DNA from: Typhlomys cinereus
Lineage: Eukaryota; Chordata; Mammalia; Rodentia; Platacanthomyidae
DNA: 64,000 nucleotides
Reading direction: 5' to 3'
Assembly (NCBI GenBank): GCA_023101885.1
Contig: JALPQD010000142.1
Coordinates: forward strand, 3,556,121-3,620,120
Of this stretch, positions 1 through 10,741 are shown one piece after another. Every line of letters begins with the position of its first letter. Within the stretch, counting starts at the first letter, position 1. A program made the translations under genes and the position numbers. The notes under the pieces were generated by a model. The model worked only from the letters and a program-made list of their open reading frames with translations. It was not told where the DNA came from and did not search any database.

Positions 1-3000
1 TCAAAAGATCCCAACTGTTGAGTTGGTAGCAGTGACTGTGCCATTGGATGTCTGTTTAGGAACTGTTGGCCTAGCCCAATATGCTCGAGGGAGTTCCCTA
101 TCCTTTCAACTATGGTTTTTATAGTCTCTGGCCTGATATCAAGGTCCTTGATCCATTTGGAATTAAGTCTTGTACATGGTGACAAGTATGGGTCCAGCTT
201 TAATCTTCTGCATGTGGAGATCCAGTTTTGCCAGCACCATTTGTTGAAGATGCTGTTCTTTTTCCATTGGAATCTTTAGGCCCCTTTGTCAAAGACCAAA
301 TGGCTGTAATTTTCTGGACTTATATCTGGGTCTTCAATCCTTATCCATTGAGTTGTGTGTCTATTTTGGAGCCAGTACCAGGATGTTTTTATAACTATGG
401 ATTTGTAGTATAGACTAAGGTTTGGTATGGTTATACCTCCAGCTGTGTTTTTGTTACTCAGGATTGTCTTTGCTATCCTGGGTCTTTTGTGCCTCCATAT
501 GAACTTTGAGATTGTTTGGTCAACTTCTTTGAAGAATTGCTTTGGGATTTTAATTGATATAGCATTGAATCTGTATATTGCCTTTGGTAGGATGGTCATT
601 TTTACGATGTTGATTCTGCCAATCCAGGAACATGGGAGGTCTTTCCACCTTCTGGTGTCTTCTGCAATTTCTTTCTTTAGGGTTTTAAAGTTTTCATTGT
701 AAAGGTCTTTTACCTCCTTAGTTAGGTTTATACCAAGGTATTTCATTTTTTTAGGGGCTATAGTGAATGGGATGGTTTCTCTCAAGGCTTTTTCACTTCT
801 TTCATTCTGGGCATATAGGAAGGCCTCTGATTTTTGCACATTTATTTTGTATCCTGCCACCCTGCTGAACTTCTCAATTAGTTCCTGGAGCTTCCTGGTG
901 GAGTTTTTGGGATTGCTCAGGTGTAAGATCATGTCATCTGCAAATAGGGATAGCTTGACTTCTTCCTTGCTGATTTGAATCCCTCTTATGTCCCTTTCTT
1001 GTCTTATGGCTTCAGCTAAGACTTCACGTACAATATTGAATAGAAGTGGTGAGAGTGGACAGCCTTGTCTAGTTCCTGATCGAAGTGGGAATGCTTCCAA
1101 TCGCTCCCCATTCAGCATAATCCTTGCTGTGGACTTGTTGTATACAGCTTTTATTATATTGATAAAGGTTCCTTCCATTCCTACTGTCTCTAGCGTTTTG
1201 ATCATAAAAGGCTGTTGGATCTTGTCAAAAGCTTTTTCTGCATCTATCGAGAGTATCATGTGCTCTTGGATTTTGGACTGGTTTACATGATGAATTACAT
1301 TTATTGATTTGCGTATGTTGAACCAACCTTGTGTGCCAGGGATGAAGCCTACTTGGTCTCTGTGAATAATCTTTTTAATATGTTTTTGAATCCGATTTGC
1401 TAAAACTTTGTTGAGAATCTTTGCGTCTGTGTTCATCAGAGAGATCGGCCTATAGTTTTCTTTTTCAAGTGTGTCTTTATTAGGTTTTGGGAGTAAAATG
1501 ATATTAGCTTCTTAGAAGGAATTTGGTAGTGTTACTTCCTTTGCTATTTATGGAACAGTTTAAGGAGTATTGGTATTATGAACTTCTGAAATGTCTGGTA
1601 GAATTCTGTGCTGAATCCATCTTATCAGGACATTTTTTGGTGGGAAGATTCAAGATTACTTCCTCAATTTCCTTATATGTTATAGGACTATTTAAATAAT
1701 TCACAACTTCCTGATTCAATTTAGGTAAGTTGTGTTTACTTAGAAATTCATCCATCTCTTTTGTGTTGTCAAACTTCACAGAGTATATGTTTTTGAAATA
1801 TGATGTTATAATTCTCTGGATTTCTTGGGTATCAGTAGTGATAACTCCATGTTCATTTCTGATTTTGTTAATTTGGGTTTTCTCTCTCCTGCTTTTGGTT
1901 AATTTAGCTAGGGGTGTATCAATCTTATTGATTTTTTCAAAGAACCAGCTTTTTGACTGCTTGATTTTTTCTATTGTTTTCTTAATCTCGATTTCAGATA
2001 TTTCTCCCGTTATTTTGCTAATCTCCTCTCTTCTACTACTTTTGGGATCAGATTGCTCTAGTTTCTCTAAAGCTTTAAGCTGCATTGTTAAGTTGTTTAT
2101 TTCTGATGTTTCCATTTTTTTGATGTAGGCATTAAGAGCTATGAACTTAACTCTTAGAACAGTTTTCATTGTGTCCCAGAGATTTTGGTACATTGTATTT
2201 TCATTATCATTCACTTTCAGGAAATCTTGAATTTCCTTTTTAATTTCTTCCTGAATCCAGTTCTCATTCAGCATCATATTGTTAAGTTTCCAGGATTTAG
2301 TGTATTTTCTCTTGTTTGATGTGTTGTGGATGTCCAGCTTTAGGCCGTGGTGGTCTGATAGGGCACAGGTTAGAATTTCAACTTTTCTGTATATGTGTAG
2401 ATTCATTTTGTGGCACAATATGTGATCTATTTTGGAAAAAGTTCTGTGTGCTGCTGAGAAAAATGTGTATTCTTTGGTACGTGGGTGAAAAGTTCGATAG
2501 AGATCTGTAAGGTCTATTTCTTTCAGGGTTTGATTAAGTTCCAAAGTGTCTCTGTTAAGCTTTTGACCTGTTGATCTATCCCATGTTGAGAGGGTGGTGT
2601 TGAAGTCCCCAAGAATTATCGTTTAGGGGTTGATTTCTTGCTTTAGACGCTGTAGGGTTTTCTTAATGAATGTGAAGGGGCCCGTATTGGGTGCATATAT
2701 GTTCAGTATTGTGAAGTCTTCCTGGTGAATTGTACCTGTGACTAAAATGTAGTATCCATCCGTGTCTCTTATAATTTTCTTTGGTTTGAAGTCCACTTTG
2801 TCTGATAGCATAATGGCTACCCCTGCCTGTTTCCTGGTTCCATTAGCTTGTAGAATTGTTGACCAGCCTTTTATTTTTAGAGCGTGCCTATCTTTTTTGG
2901 TGAGATGGGTTTCTTGCAGGCAGCAGATTGATGGATTGTGATTTTTAATCTAAGTTTGTAATCTGTGTCTCTTGATTGGTGAATTAATTCCATTAACATT

Positions 3001-3039
3001 TAGTGTTATAATGGAGAAACTATATTTAATTCCAGACAT
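1..3039 (-). pseudogene. L1 ORF2 (endonuclease-reverse transcriptase), copy A, broken
   Basis: ORF2p would be the bifunctional endonuclease and reverse transcriptase. The ATG is at 3039-3037, about 50 bases after the ORF1 stop. Readable blocks are 2811-2623 (endonuclease), 2544-1576 (rest of endonuclease into the RT region) and 1436-276 (RT, with the catalytic FADD motif near 930-950 and [14 protein letters not shown] upstream of it). Breaks seen are a TAG replacing a tryptophan near 2954, a TAA at 2625-2623 just before the GDFN region, frame changes around 1440-1575 and a TAA at 276. The TAA at 2623-2625 is also present in copy E. It cannot make full-length ORF2p. Confidence 0.92.
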
Positions 3040-3089
3040 TTATTATGTTTAGTAGTTTTTATAAGTATATTGCTTTGCTTTTAATGGTG

Positions 3090-4112
3090 TTATGTTTGCC
3101 TTCTGTTCTCCTGGATATGCCTGTTTTTTTCTTCACACTTGAGTATTATTTCTAGCATTTTTTGAAGGCCTGGTTTGGTGGATATGCATCCCTTCAAGTT
3201 GTCTTTGTGCTGGAATATTTTTCTTTCTCCCTCGATCATGACTGATAGTTTTGCAGGGTAAATCAGCCTGGGTTGACATTTTTGCTCATTCAATTCTTGA
3301 AGTACGTCTCTCCAAGCTCTTCTTGCTTTTACTGTTTTGTCTGAGAAGTCATTTGTTATTTTAATAGGTTTACCTTTAAATGTGACTTGTTTTTTCTCCC
3401 TTGAAGCTCTCAGCACCAGTTCTTTATCTTGAATGTGGAGTGTTTTAACTATTATTTGCCATGGCATGCTTCTGTTGTGGTCATATCTGTTTGGGGTGCG
3501 GAATGCCTCTTGTATATGGATGGGCCTCTCTTTTTTTAGATGAGGTAAGTTTTCCTTGATGATTGTTTGAAAAATTTCCTCAGGGGTGTTATTTTGAGAT
3601 TCTTGCTCTGGTATTCCATGAATACGCATGTTGGGCTTCTTCAGGGTGTCCCATATCTCCTGGATATTTCTCTCAAGTTTCTTTTTGGCTTTAACAACCT
3701 CTTCCATTGAGCTGGTTAGTACTCCCACTTTATCTTCAAGGTCTGAAATTCTGTTTTCTGCTTCGTTAGTTCTGTTGATAAGACTCTCTGTGGAGTTCTG
3801 GGTTGAAGATAACTTGTTTTGTAGCTCAGTTTTAAACTCTGCTTGAGTCTGTTTTAACTGCTCTATGCCAGTTTTTGTTTCTTGCACTGTTTTTCTCAAC
3901 TCCTCCAAATGTCTGTTGTTTTCCTCTTCAAAGGGATTGATTCGATTCTGTAATTCCTCCCTGATTTCCTCTTTCATAGTATTGAACATGCTAATGATCA
4001 TATCCACGGGTTTGTTCTGGTTGGAGTCTAACATTATGGGATTAATTCCTTCAGTGGGAAATTTGTTTACTTGAGTGTTGTTTCTCATGGATTTGCACTT
4101 TGACTTTGGCAT
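3090..4112 (-). CDS. L1 ORF1 protein (340 aa, open), copy A
   Basis: ORF1p is the L1 nucleic-acid chaperone. It forms coiled-coil trimers that coat L1 RNA in cytoplasmic particles needed for retrotransposition. The start is the conserved MPKSKCKSMR. A long heptad-rich coiled coil (about residues 45-155) contains NRISDLED. An RRM-type region begins at NMRIHGIPEQ, and a basic C-terminal domain contains KARRAWRDVLQELNEQKCQP. The frame is open to HIQENRRQT. The protein is 14 residues shorter than copy E ORF1 (354 aa). The difference is an in-frame deletion after NQNKP, in the linker before the coiled coil, which removes the segment holding GQESLTQDNDFQ. Whether it is expressed is unknown. Confidence 0.9.
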   Translation of the reverse strand: MPKSKCKSMRNNTQVNKFPTEGINPIMLDSNQNKPVDMIISMFNTMKEEIREELQNRINPFEEENNRHLEELRKTVQETKTGIEQLKQTQAEFKTELQNKLSSTQNSTESLINRTNEAENRISDLEDKVGVLTSSMEEVVKAKKKLERNIQEIWDTLKKPNMRIHGIPEQESQNNTPEEIFQTIIKENLPHLKKERPIHIQEAFRTPNRYDHNRSMPWQIIVKTLHIQDKELVLRASREKKQVTFKGKPIKITNDFSDKTVKARRAWRDVLQELNEQKCQPRLIYPAKLSVMIEGERKIFQHKDNLKGCISTKPGLQKMLEIILKCEEKNRHIQENRRQT

Positions 4113-4538
4113 TGTCGTTTTAACTCTTAAGATCTTTCAATTTCACTAAACTGAATTATTTGGCCTAGGGGTTCTGGAGGTGGGCAGGGACAGAGCTTAC
4201 CTAGGTCATGGGTGAGGCCTGGCTGGACAGCGCGCATGTCTGGACCAGAGGAGCGGGGTGGGGTAAAGGGAGGATGGGGGCGTTGGCATGGAGCTATTTA
4301 ATCTGAGTGCAGCTGGGGCGGGGCCTGGGCACAGGGGGAGGTCCTCCTCAACCCTTGGCCCTAGTGCGTGGCTCTGGCTGGATGGTCGGAGTCGGAGCTG
4401 GGGCCCTTTGCGCTGACCCGGGTTCTGGTGGGCGGCGTGGGCGGACCTTACCTAGGTCGCGGGGTGAGGCCCGGCTGGACCTTGCGTGTGTCCTGAGCAG
4501 CGGAGCGGGGTGGGGTAGAAGGGAGAAAGCTTCATTTT
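4113..4538 (-). promoter_or_regulatory. L1 5'UTR with two promoter monomers, copy A
   Basis: This GC- and CpG-rich leader sits upstream of ORF1 in AT-rich surroundings. Two head-to-tail units can be aligned: CTTACCTAGGTC starts at 4196 and again at 4447 (period 251). Each is followed by related GTGAGGC.TGGCTGGAC and GCGGGGTGGGGTA sequence. Read on the element strand each unit carries CCTAGGTAAG, a good 5' splice-site match. The AT-rich word TTAAATAG (4294-4301 on the opposite strand) is conserved in copies B and E. Tandem monomers of this kind are the internal promoter in mouse L1. Promoter function here is inferred. Confidence 0.8.
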
Positions 4539-5274
4539 TTTGAAAATAATATATATGATATGAAAGAGTGAAATAGGAATTTTAAATTGATTGTAATTTT
4601 TTTTTCTTTTTTCCCCATGGGGCAATGCTCTGAATTATTAAGCAGAGCACACACATTCAGGAGGAGGAACAGGAGTTTCTCAGTATGCTTCAACTCTTAA
4701 TATTCAGCCTTCTTCAAAAAGTATATTCATTCTCTCATTCTTTCACCCTCCCTTCTTTCCTCCATGACTTTTTCAGGAAGCATTCTGTTCATGCTCTGGA
4801 GTACTTACTTCATCAACCACTGGACATCCAAACATCCCACTGTTTCAGAGGCACAGGGAACCATTACTGCTTCTACACCTGACTGCATTCATCAGATCAC
4901 TAATGCTAGTGCAGACGTTTTATTTCATGATTAATTTGAGCTTTATAAAATACGAATGTCCCTGAGGAGAATAACACAAGACTTAATCAAATATTTCAGA
5001 TTGTAAAATATACTCAGTTTGAGACAGTGAGAGACTTACCTGCTAAGGATTCTAAAATCAGTAGGTGTCACAGGATTAAGGTGTCACAAAGAAGAATGGA
5101 AAGCATGCAGGAATCCAGGCAGATAGATCACAAAATGTGGAAGGACTCAACCATATTTTCTTGAAGGTTAATAAGCACTTTTCCAGGACTTTGAGATATT
5201 TCTAGAGTCATTCATCAATTTCAATATCTTTGCTACTATTGCAAAAAGGAAAACAGAGGTTTTTGTAAACCTGG
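4539..5274. other. AT-rich single-copy sequence, no feature seen
   Basis: Left of the SINE remnant this is AT-rich with no recognisable repeat or gene. A 65-codon open frame at 4685-4882 has no recognisable motif and is treated as chance. Confidence 0.5.
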
Positions 5275-5400
5275 TGGCCTTTATTCCAACTCTAGAAGTC
5301 CAAGTGGTGGAAGGAGAGAACTGACTTCTAAAAGTTATACTCTACAAGTCAGATCTCACCTTTTTAACCCTTCCATTCTCTTTCCTTTCTTCTTTCTTAA
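5275..5400 (+). repeat. SINE remnant, rodent tRNA-derived type
   Basis: The stretch with GAAGTCCAAGTGGTGGAAGG and GAGAACTGACTTC, followed by a pyrimidine-rich part and AAATAAAATA, has the layout of the body and tail of a rodent tRNA-derived SINE. The element at 18530-18745 carries the same words. The tRNA-like head is not clear here, so it is a partial old copy. Confidence 0.4.
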
Positions 5401-5694
5401 GTAAATAAAATATTTGAAATATTTTACATCATAAGTATAGACTTTCTAATTAGAAGACAAAAATGGCCAAGAATTAAGAAATACATAAAAAAATCAATAT
5501 CAAGTTAAGATAAATCAAAATTTTATTAGGCACCATCTTAACCACAGTAATTACGGCACGTGCGTGTACACATGTGTATGTGTGTTTGTGTCACTTTGTG
5601 TCAAAAGTAGGAGGGGAGCTCTTATAGTATTGAGTATCATTAGGAATGTATTAGGAAAACCATAATATAGAACAGAATAGAGATTCCTAAAATA

Positions 5695-6010
5695 AAAATA
5701 TATTGTAAGGACCCATATTCTACTTCTGGATATAGATCAAATAGTAATGACCCCAACACGTTAAGTGTGGAATCAGTTTAGGTACACATCAGTAGGTGAA
5801 AAGAGGTAAACAAATGTGGCATGTGTGTTCAAAATAGGACATTATTCACCCAGAATGATGAATGCCATTAGCAACAAAATGAATTTAACTAGAGAATCAT
5901 GTTAAGTAGAATAAACCAGACATAGACAATCAATTACTGCAAGCTCTTTCTCACATGTGAAAAGACAGTATCAAGTAATTTGGAAGTAGAAGAGTTTTCA
6001 GTAGATATTT
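5695..6010 (+). mobile_element. Old L1 fragment, end of ORF2
   Basis: Diverged L1 ORF2 C-terminal sequence. The order of recognisable blocks is a TTCTGGATATAGATCAAA-type start, AATGACCCCAACAC, ATTATTCACCCAGAATGA, AACTAGAGAATCATGTTAAG and a TCTCACATGTG end. It is far more diverged than copies A, B and E, so it belongs to an older L1 wave. Confidence 0.6.
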
Positions 6011-6635
6011 AGAAAGCTGTTTAATTAGGAGTGCAGGGAACTGGATGAGTGGGGTTGATGAGTACACACTAGAATCACATTTAGAAATAAGATATTCAAA
6101 TCTATTGAAATGTATAGTAAATATCTGCCAGTAAAAAAATTAATCTATTTTTATCACTTTAGACTTGCATGCATGAATACAATGAATTTACCTTATTTTC
6201 CTCAATCTCCTTATTTCTTTATCCCATCAGCCCTCCTTTTCTCATCCTAAACCTTCTTTTTCCTTTCCAGTCTCCCCCATGAGACTCTTTTATGTCTTTT
6301 CATGCTTGTGCACACTGAATTTCACCTTGTTTTGCTTTTGATTGTGTGTGTCTTGAGTATTTGCTTGAATATGAATCATACAACAGTAGGTGTACCACTG
6401 AAGAAAACACCTCCCTCCCCAAAAATCCACCATTAATCCTCAGTGGTCTCTCGGCACAGTATAGAAGTTTTTCAGAGGTTTTCCTTTTCATGGTGAAATG
6501 GTGATATGCCAAATCTTGTTCAGATATTGTGGAAGTACACATAACTGAAGAAAGTTCTTGTCATGTCCACAAGCTCATTTCTAGCCACATTCATGTCTCC
6601 CTTCAGATTCTTACTCTTCTTATGCCTCTGCTGAA
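6011..6635. other. AT-rich sequence, no feature seen
   Basis: No gene, RNA or repeat recognised. An 80-codon minus-strand open frame at 6300-6542 has no known motif. Confidence 0.5.
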
Positions 6636-6713
6636 TATATTATCATTTTCTTAAGGTTATCTCTCTTCCATATACTGCCATTTGTTTGGTAAAGAGACCA
6701 ATCAGTCATTTTA
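6636..6713 (+). repeat. Diverged third copy of the 7.4 kb tandem repeat unit
   Basis: This segment shares CTTAAGGTTATCTCTCTTCC and TTTGTTTGGTAAAGAG with the two units at 7392-7633. It is more diverged and ends at a CAGTCATTTT word. It lies just before the old L1 fragment at 6715. Confidence 0.75.
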
Positions 6714-6714
6714 G

Positions 6715-7165
6715 AAGAATTTACTAAAAATGAAAAACTTTCATGAATCTAACAAAGAATTAATCTCCAGAATTTGCAAAGAATTCAAAAACTAAACACC
6801 AACAGAGCAAACATCCAATTAAAGAATGGGTTCTGGAACTAAACAGGGACTTCACAAAAAAAGAAAAATTGAAATGTCAAAAAAAACTTAAAAGATGCCC
6901 AATTTCCTTGATTACCAGAGGAATGAAGATTAAAATTATTCTGCAATACCATCTTAAACCCAGTCAGAATGGCTAAGATCGAGTACAGATACAACAGAGA
7001 ATGCTGGTGAGGCTGTGGAGAAAAAGAGGCACTTAATCATTGCTGGGGGGAGTGTAAACCGGTACACCCTTTATGGAGATCAGTGTGGAGGGTCTTCAGA
7101 AAGTTAAAATGGAACTTCCATATCACCCAGCTTTTTCACTCCTAGGATTATTCTCAAAAGATCCT
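6715..7165 (+). mobile_element. Old L1 fragment, ORF2 C-terminal region
   Basis: Recognisable ORF2 3' sequence: AACTAAACACCAACAGAGCA, an AATTAAAGAATGGGTTCTGG block, ATACCATCTTAAACCCAGTC, GGTGAGGCTGTGGAGA and CATTGCTGGGGGGAGTGTA. The last blocks encode the degraded cysteine-rich C-terminus. It has many indels and no useful frame. Confidence 0.75.
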
Positions 7166-7391
7166 ACATTTTGTTCTTTAAGAAATTAATGTGCAAATTG
7201 CCATCAATATATTTTCAACAAAAAATATTTTATTATTAGTGAGAATGATAATATTAATTCATCGTATATTATATATAAGATGCTGTTTTTGACATGCTTA
7301 CATATGTATACTGCATTCCTTTTCCTGATATCTATTGTGTTATGTTGGCAAATGATATAGTCTCATTTTTATAGTTAAACTATGCACTGTG

Positions 7392-7633
7392 GTATACTCA
7401 ACTGAATACATTATACTTTCCTTAAGGTTATCTCTCTTCCATATACTAAAATTTGTTTGGTAAAGAGTCTAATCAGTCATGTTCATATGTTTGACTTTGG
7501 ATTCTTGTACATGTATACTCAACTAAATACATTATACTTTCCTTAAGGTTATCTCTCTTCCATATACTAAAATTTGTTTGGTAAAGAGTCTAATCAGTCG
7601 TGTTCATATGTTTGACTTTGGATTCTTGTACAT
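7392..7633 (+). repeat. 121-bp tandem duplication, two units
   Basis: Unit 1 is 7392-7512 and unit 2 is 7513-7633. Both start GTATACTCAACT and end GATTCTTGTACAT. By eye they differ at two positions (ACTGAATAC/ACTAAATAC and CAGTCATGTT/CAGTCGTGTT), so the duplication is young. No element boundary explains it. Confidence 0.95.
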
Positions 7634-10414
7634 CCTTTAGTGAATTCCAGGTTCTATTGAAAGTACCCATTCAGATCCTGGCAAGCCAAGTATTAGCTGC
7701 TGACCTCCTCAAGAAGAAGTGTATTACTGACAGCTATGCTTGACTTTTTAGAATTTCCAGGAAGAGATATGGATAAAAAGCTGCAATGGGGATAAAAACT
7801 TGATTGTGTTTGTGTCATGTTGAAATGAAGAGATAGCTGATACTTCAGAGTTTGGAGTCTTTCATTTGTGAATAATGTTCTTCAAGGTTGAAGACTCCTA
7901 AGAGCTATGGGAAAATCTTTGTTACATACTCCTGATAATGATGTCAGTATCCTATTTCTTTTCCTCAGAGTTCTCATCAAAAAAATTCTTTAAACTACTA
8001 CATTATAAATGTACTCCATGTTTATTTCCTGTTAATTTTCAGCAGATTTCATTACTCTACATGCCTCATTTTATGTTTTCCTTGTATTTTTGGATGTTTA
8101 TTTTATATAGCTCCTTGAGTATCAGTTTTTCTTCCTTTCTGAAAAAGGCATGGAAATCATAAATTTTCCTCCTTTACAGTTCTTTGACTCTAATGTGTAG
8201 TAATTCATTATGATTAATTTGAACTATTATTTTTTCCATTTGATTTCATTTTGATCTATTGCTTATTTGAAAATACATTTCTTAATTTTTAAATTATGAC
8301 ATTTTCACTATCATTTCAGTTTTGATTTATGGCTTAATTTACTTTACATATAAAGCATATTCTATGATTATTTCCTGTATAGTTAATTGTCGTGAAACAT
8401 AGAGCTGTAAGTGCAATTTAAAATATTGCATGGTTTTCTTAGTGTGTGTCCATTGTTACATACGTAACAAGTGTGTCAAGTTTAATGACTACATGTTGTC
8501 AACATTTTATCTATTTGAACTCCTTTCTTTTACATTACTAATGCAGATATTGAAACATCTCCTGTTAACTATGTATCCATTGTCTGTAAGATATTCAAGA
8601 AATTGCAGAAACATGAACTTCAAAACATTTGTATTTCTAGGAAAAATTAAGGTTCATTGTTGCAGAGTTTCTTTTTTATGTATGTGGGGGAGGCATTTGT
8701 ACAGAGCCACTGATTTTACTTAACCTTATACAAGTATCACTGTATGTGAGCTGCAATCTACTCATATTAATACTTGCTATTATTACTCCATATTGTCTTT
8801 CTGTTTTCTCCTTCTATTCGTCATAATGATGTGTGTATATGTGTAACTATGCCTTTGCTTTTAACTTGGAAACATTTGTTCTTTCATAACTGTTTCTGTT
8901 ACATGAGATTTCTGCATAGCTCCTCAAATGACCAGCTATGTTAATTAATGTATACTTTTAACTTGTTCTTGTATATGTAAACTTTATTTTAAAAGTAACA
9001 CCATTCCCTGATCTTACAGGTTTTAAGTCATTGCAACCATATATAATTTAGTGTGTACTCTAAGTGAATAAAGAGAAAATTGCTTATATGGTATTCATTC
9101 ACTTACATAAGTCTTATTTGTTCTTTTGAGTTTCCAGAGAGGATAATTTTATTTATGCTTATTTTTTCTTTAGCATTGATCTTTTAGGGAAGTTTTCTAA
9201 AAACTTTAGTATAACTAAAATGCCTTTATTGGCATCTAGATTCATAATCTTTTGCTGAAGAATAATTTATGTATAATAAATCATATTCTTTAAAAATGTT
9301 TGGCAGTTTGTTAATGGGAATAGAACTTTTTGAAATTACCACCAGATTTAAAACATACAAATTTCTATCATTCTCATCCCCAAAAATCCTCCTTTTACTT
9401 TGTCTTTCTTGCTTTCTCAACTTAAAGAAGCAGTGACTCTCCAGCTGTGTTCATGTGAAGTCAGTCTATATGTGTTATATACTTTATTGGTTGTTTTGTG
9501 TTAGGTATGATGCATGATCTTTTGCCTGCCTTTTGTTCAATTTTTATTCTTTGCAAATAGACTGTCACATGTGTAATGCACTTTTTAGAGTGTAAAGCTA
9601 TTTTCTAATTTATATTAATGGAAAATATCTTCTTTAGCTGTTTTTAAGTTTATATTACTTTTTTCAAGGCTATAGTACTTATCTCATATCTAAAATTTAA
9701 TTTTTGTTATATTTGATCTTTGTTAAATTTTAGTTTGAATAGAAACAAACCAAAAAAACAAATGAAACAAGGAGGTACATCCCAACACTCATATATAAAT
9801 TTTCATATTAGAATTCTAGTAGTATTATTTTATTCCTTCAACTCATATATATGACCACCTTCCAAGTGCCAAAAATTATTATTTAGAAAATATAAATTGA
9901 TGACCAAAGCAGAAAATAATCAGTTTTTAAGACTTTTATATTCAAATAAGACACATTGACTAAAAATAAAATGTTTATTCAGGAAATAAGTACTTTGAAA
10001 AATAATGCAGAATAGGAAAAAAACAAAGAATGTGCAAAAGCCTGTTGATTTAAATAAAATGGATAGTCTTCATAGGAAAAGAAATATTTTAAAAAACAAG
10101 TTTACTTCTGTGGTATGCTGATAATTACCAAGAAATAACATTATAGTAACATGTTAGGGACATTCCTTTTTAATGTAAATTTTTTATGTGATTTTGCAGT
10201 TACTCTACATTTTTTCTGATAAATTCATAACCAAATGGCTTAAAGGAACAAGCAGTTTTATTTTTGCTTATGGTAGTACAGTTATAGTTCTTAAATCAGT
10301 TTAGCAGGAGAATCTACATCAATATTAGGGATGGAATGTACTTGCCACAAATATCCTCATTCCCTGGAATTCTGAATATGGGATGATTTCTACTTGCCAA
10401 ACCCTCATTATCAT
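7634..10414. other. AT-rich single-copy stretch, no feature seen
   Basis: About 2.8 kb of T-rich then A-rich sequence without a convincing gene, RNA or repeat. Short open frames at 7938-8162, 8430-8723 and 9226-9420 lack motifs and codon structure. Confidence 0.5.
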
Positions 10415-10741
10415 GGTTTGAAATGTATTCCCCATAGTCTCACATGTTTGTAAAGGTCATGGCACCTTTAAGACGTGGAGCCTTGCTAGAGGAAGGTGGT
10501 CACAAGGGTTGGGCCTTGAGGTAGATTAGTCTCCTTCCTCCAGGAGGAGTCTGCATTTGCAGCAAGTGGTGAAGCAGCACTCAGCCTCATGGAAGGGAGT
10601 GACTTAGCCTGACTCTAGCTTCGGCCATGAAAGACTGTAATTCCCCTCTGGAACCTAAGCTGAATAAATCTCCCTCTCTCCCTTAACTTGCTTGACTTTT
10701 AATGTTCTCTCACAGTGACAAACAAGAGGAACCGTTACATT
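10415..10741 (+). mobile_element. Solo-LTR-like repeat (possibly MaLR or ERV-L class)
   Basis: This moderately GC-rich block begins TGGTTTGAAATGTATTCCCC and contains GGAGCCTTGCTAGAGGAAGG and GGGCCTTGAGG. Near the end it has CTGAATAAATCTCCCTCTC, which includes an AATAAA signal, followed by a T-rich segment and CTCACAGTGACAA. The layout matches old mammalian LTRs with a 3' polyadenylation signal. No flanking short duplication could be found, so ends and family are uncertain. Confidence 0.45.

Larger units (their letters stand above)
1..4538 (-). mobile_element. L1 copy A, near full-length, 3' end outside window
   Basis: A young LINE-1 read on the minus strand. In element order it holds a GC-rich 5'UTR (about 4538-4113), ORF1 (4112-3090), a spacer of about 50 bases and ORF2 (3039 running off base 1). 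The window ends inside the ORF2 C-terminal region, so the 3'UTR, A-tail and target duplication cannot be seen. Order and sequence match copies B and E throughout. The 5' edge is placed where GC-rich sequence gives way to AT-rich sequence near 4525-4538 and is approximate. ORF1 is fully open while ORF2 has several breaks. Confidence 0.95.

Noticed and set aside
1730..2128. Plus-strand frames antisense to L1 ORF2 (also 427-702, 59634-60032, 61060-61335 and similar)
   Set aside because: They are recurrent antisense shadows of ORF2, whose sequence is the same in each L1 copy. They are not genes.
7392..7633. CRISPR-like or satellite array
   Set aside because: Only two adjacent units without spacers, in mammalian DNA. 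It is a simple tandem duplication.
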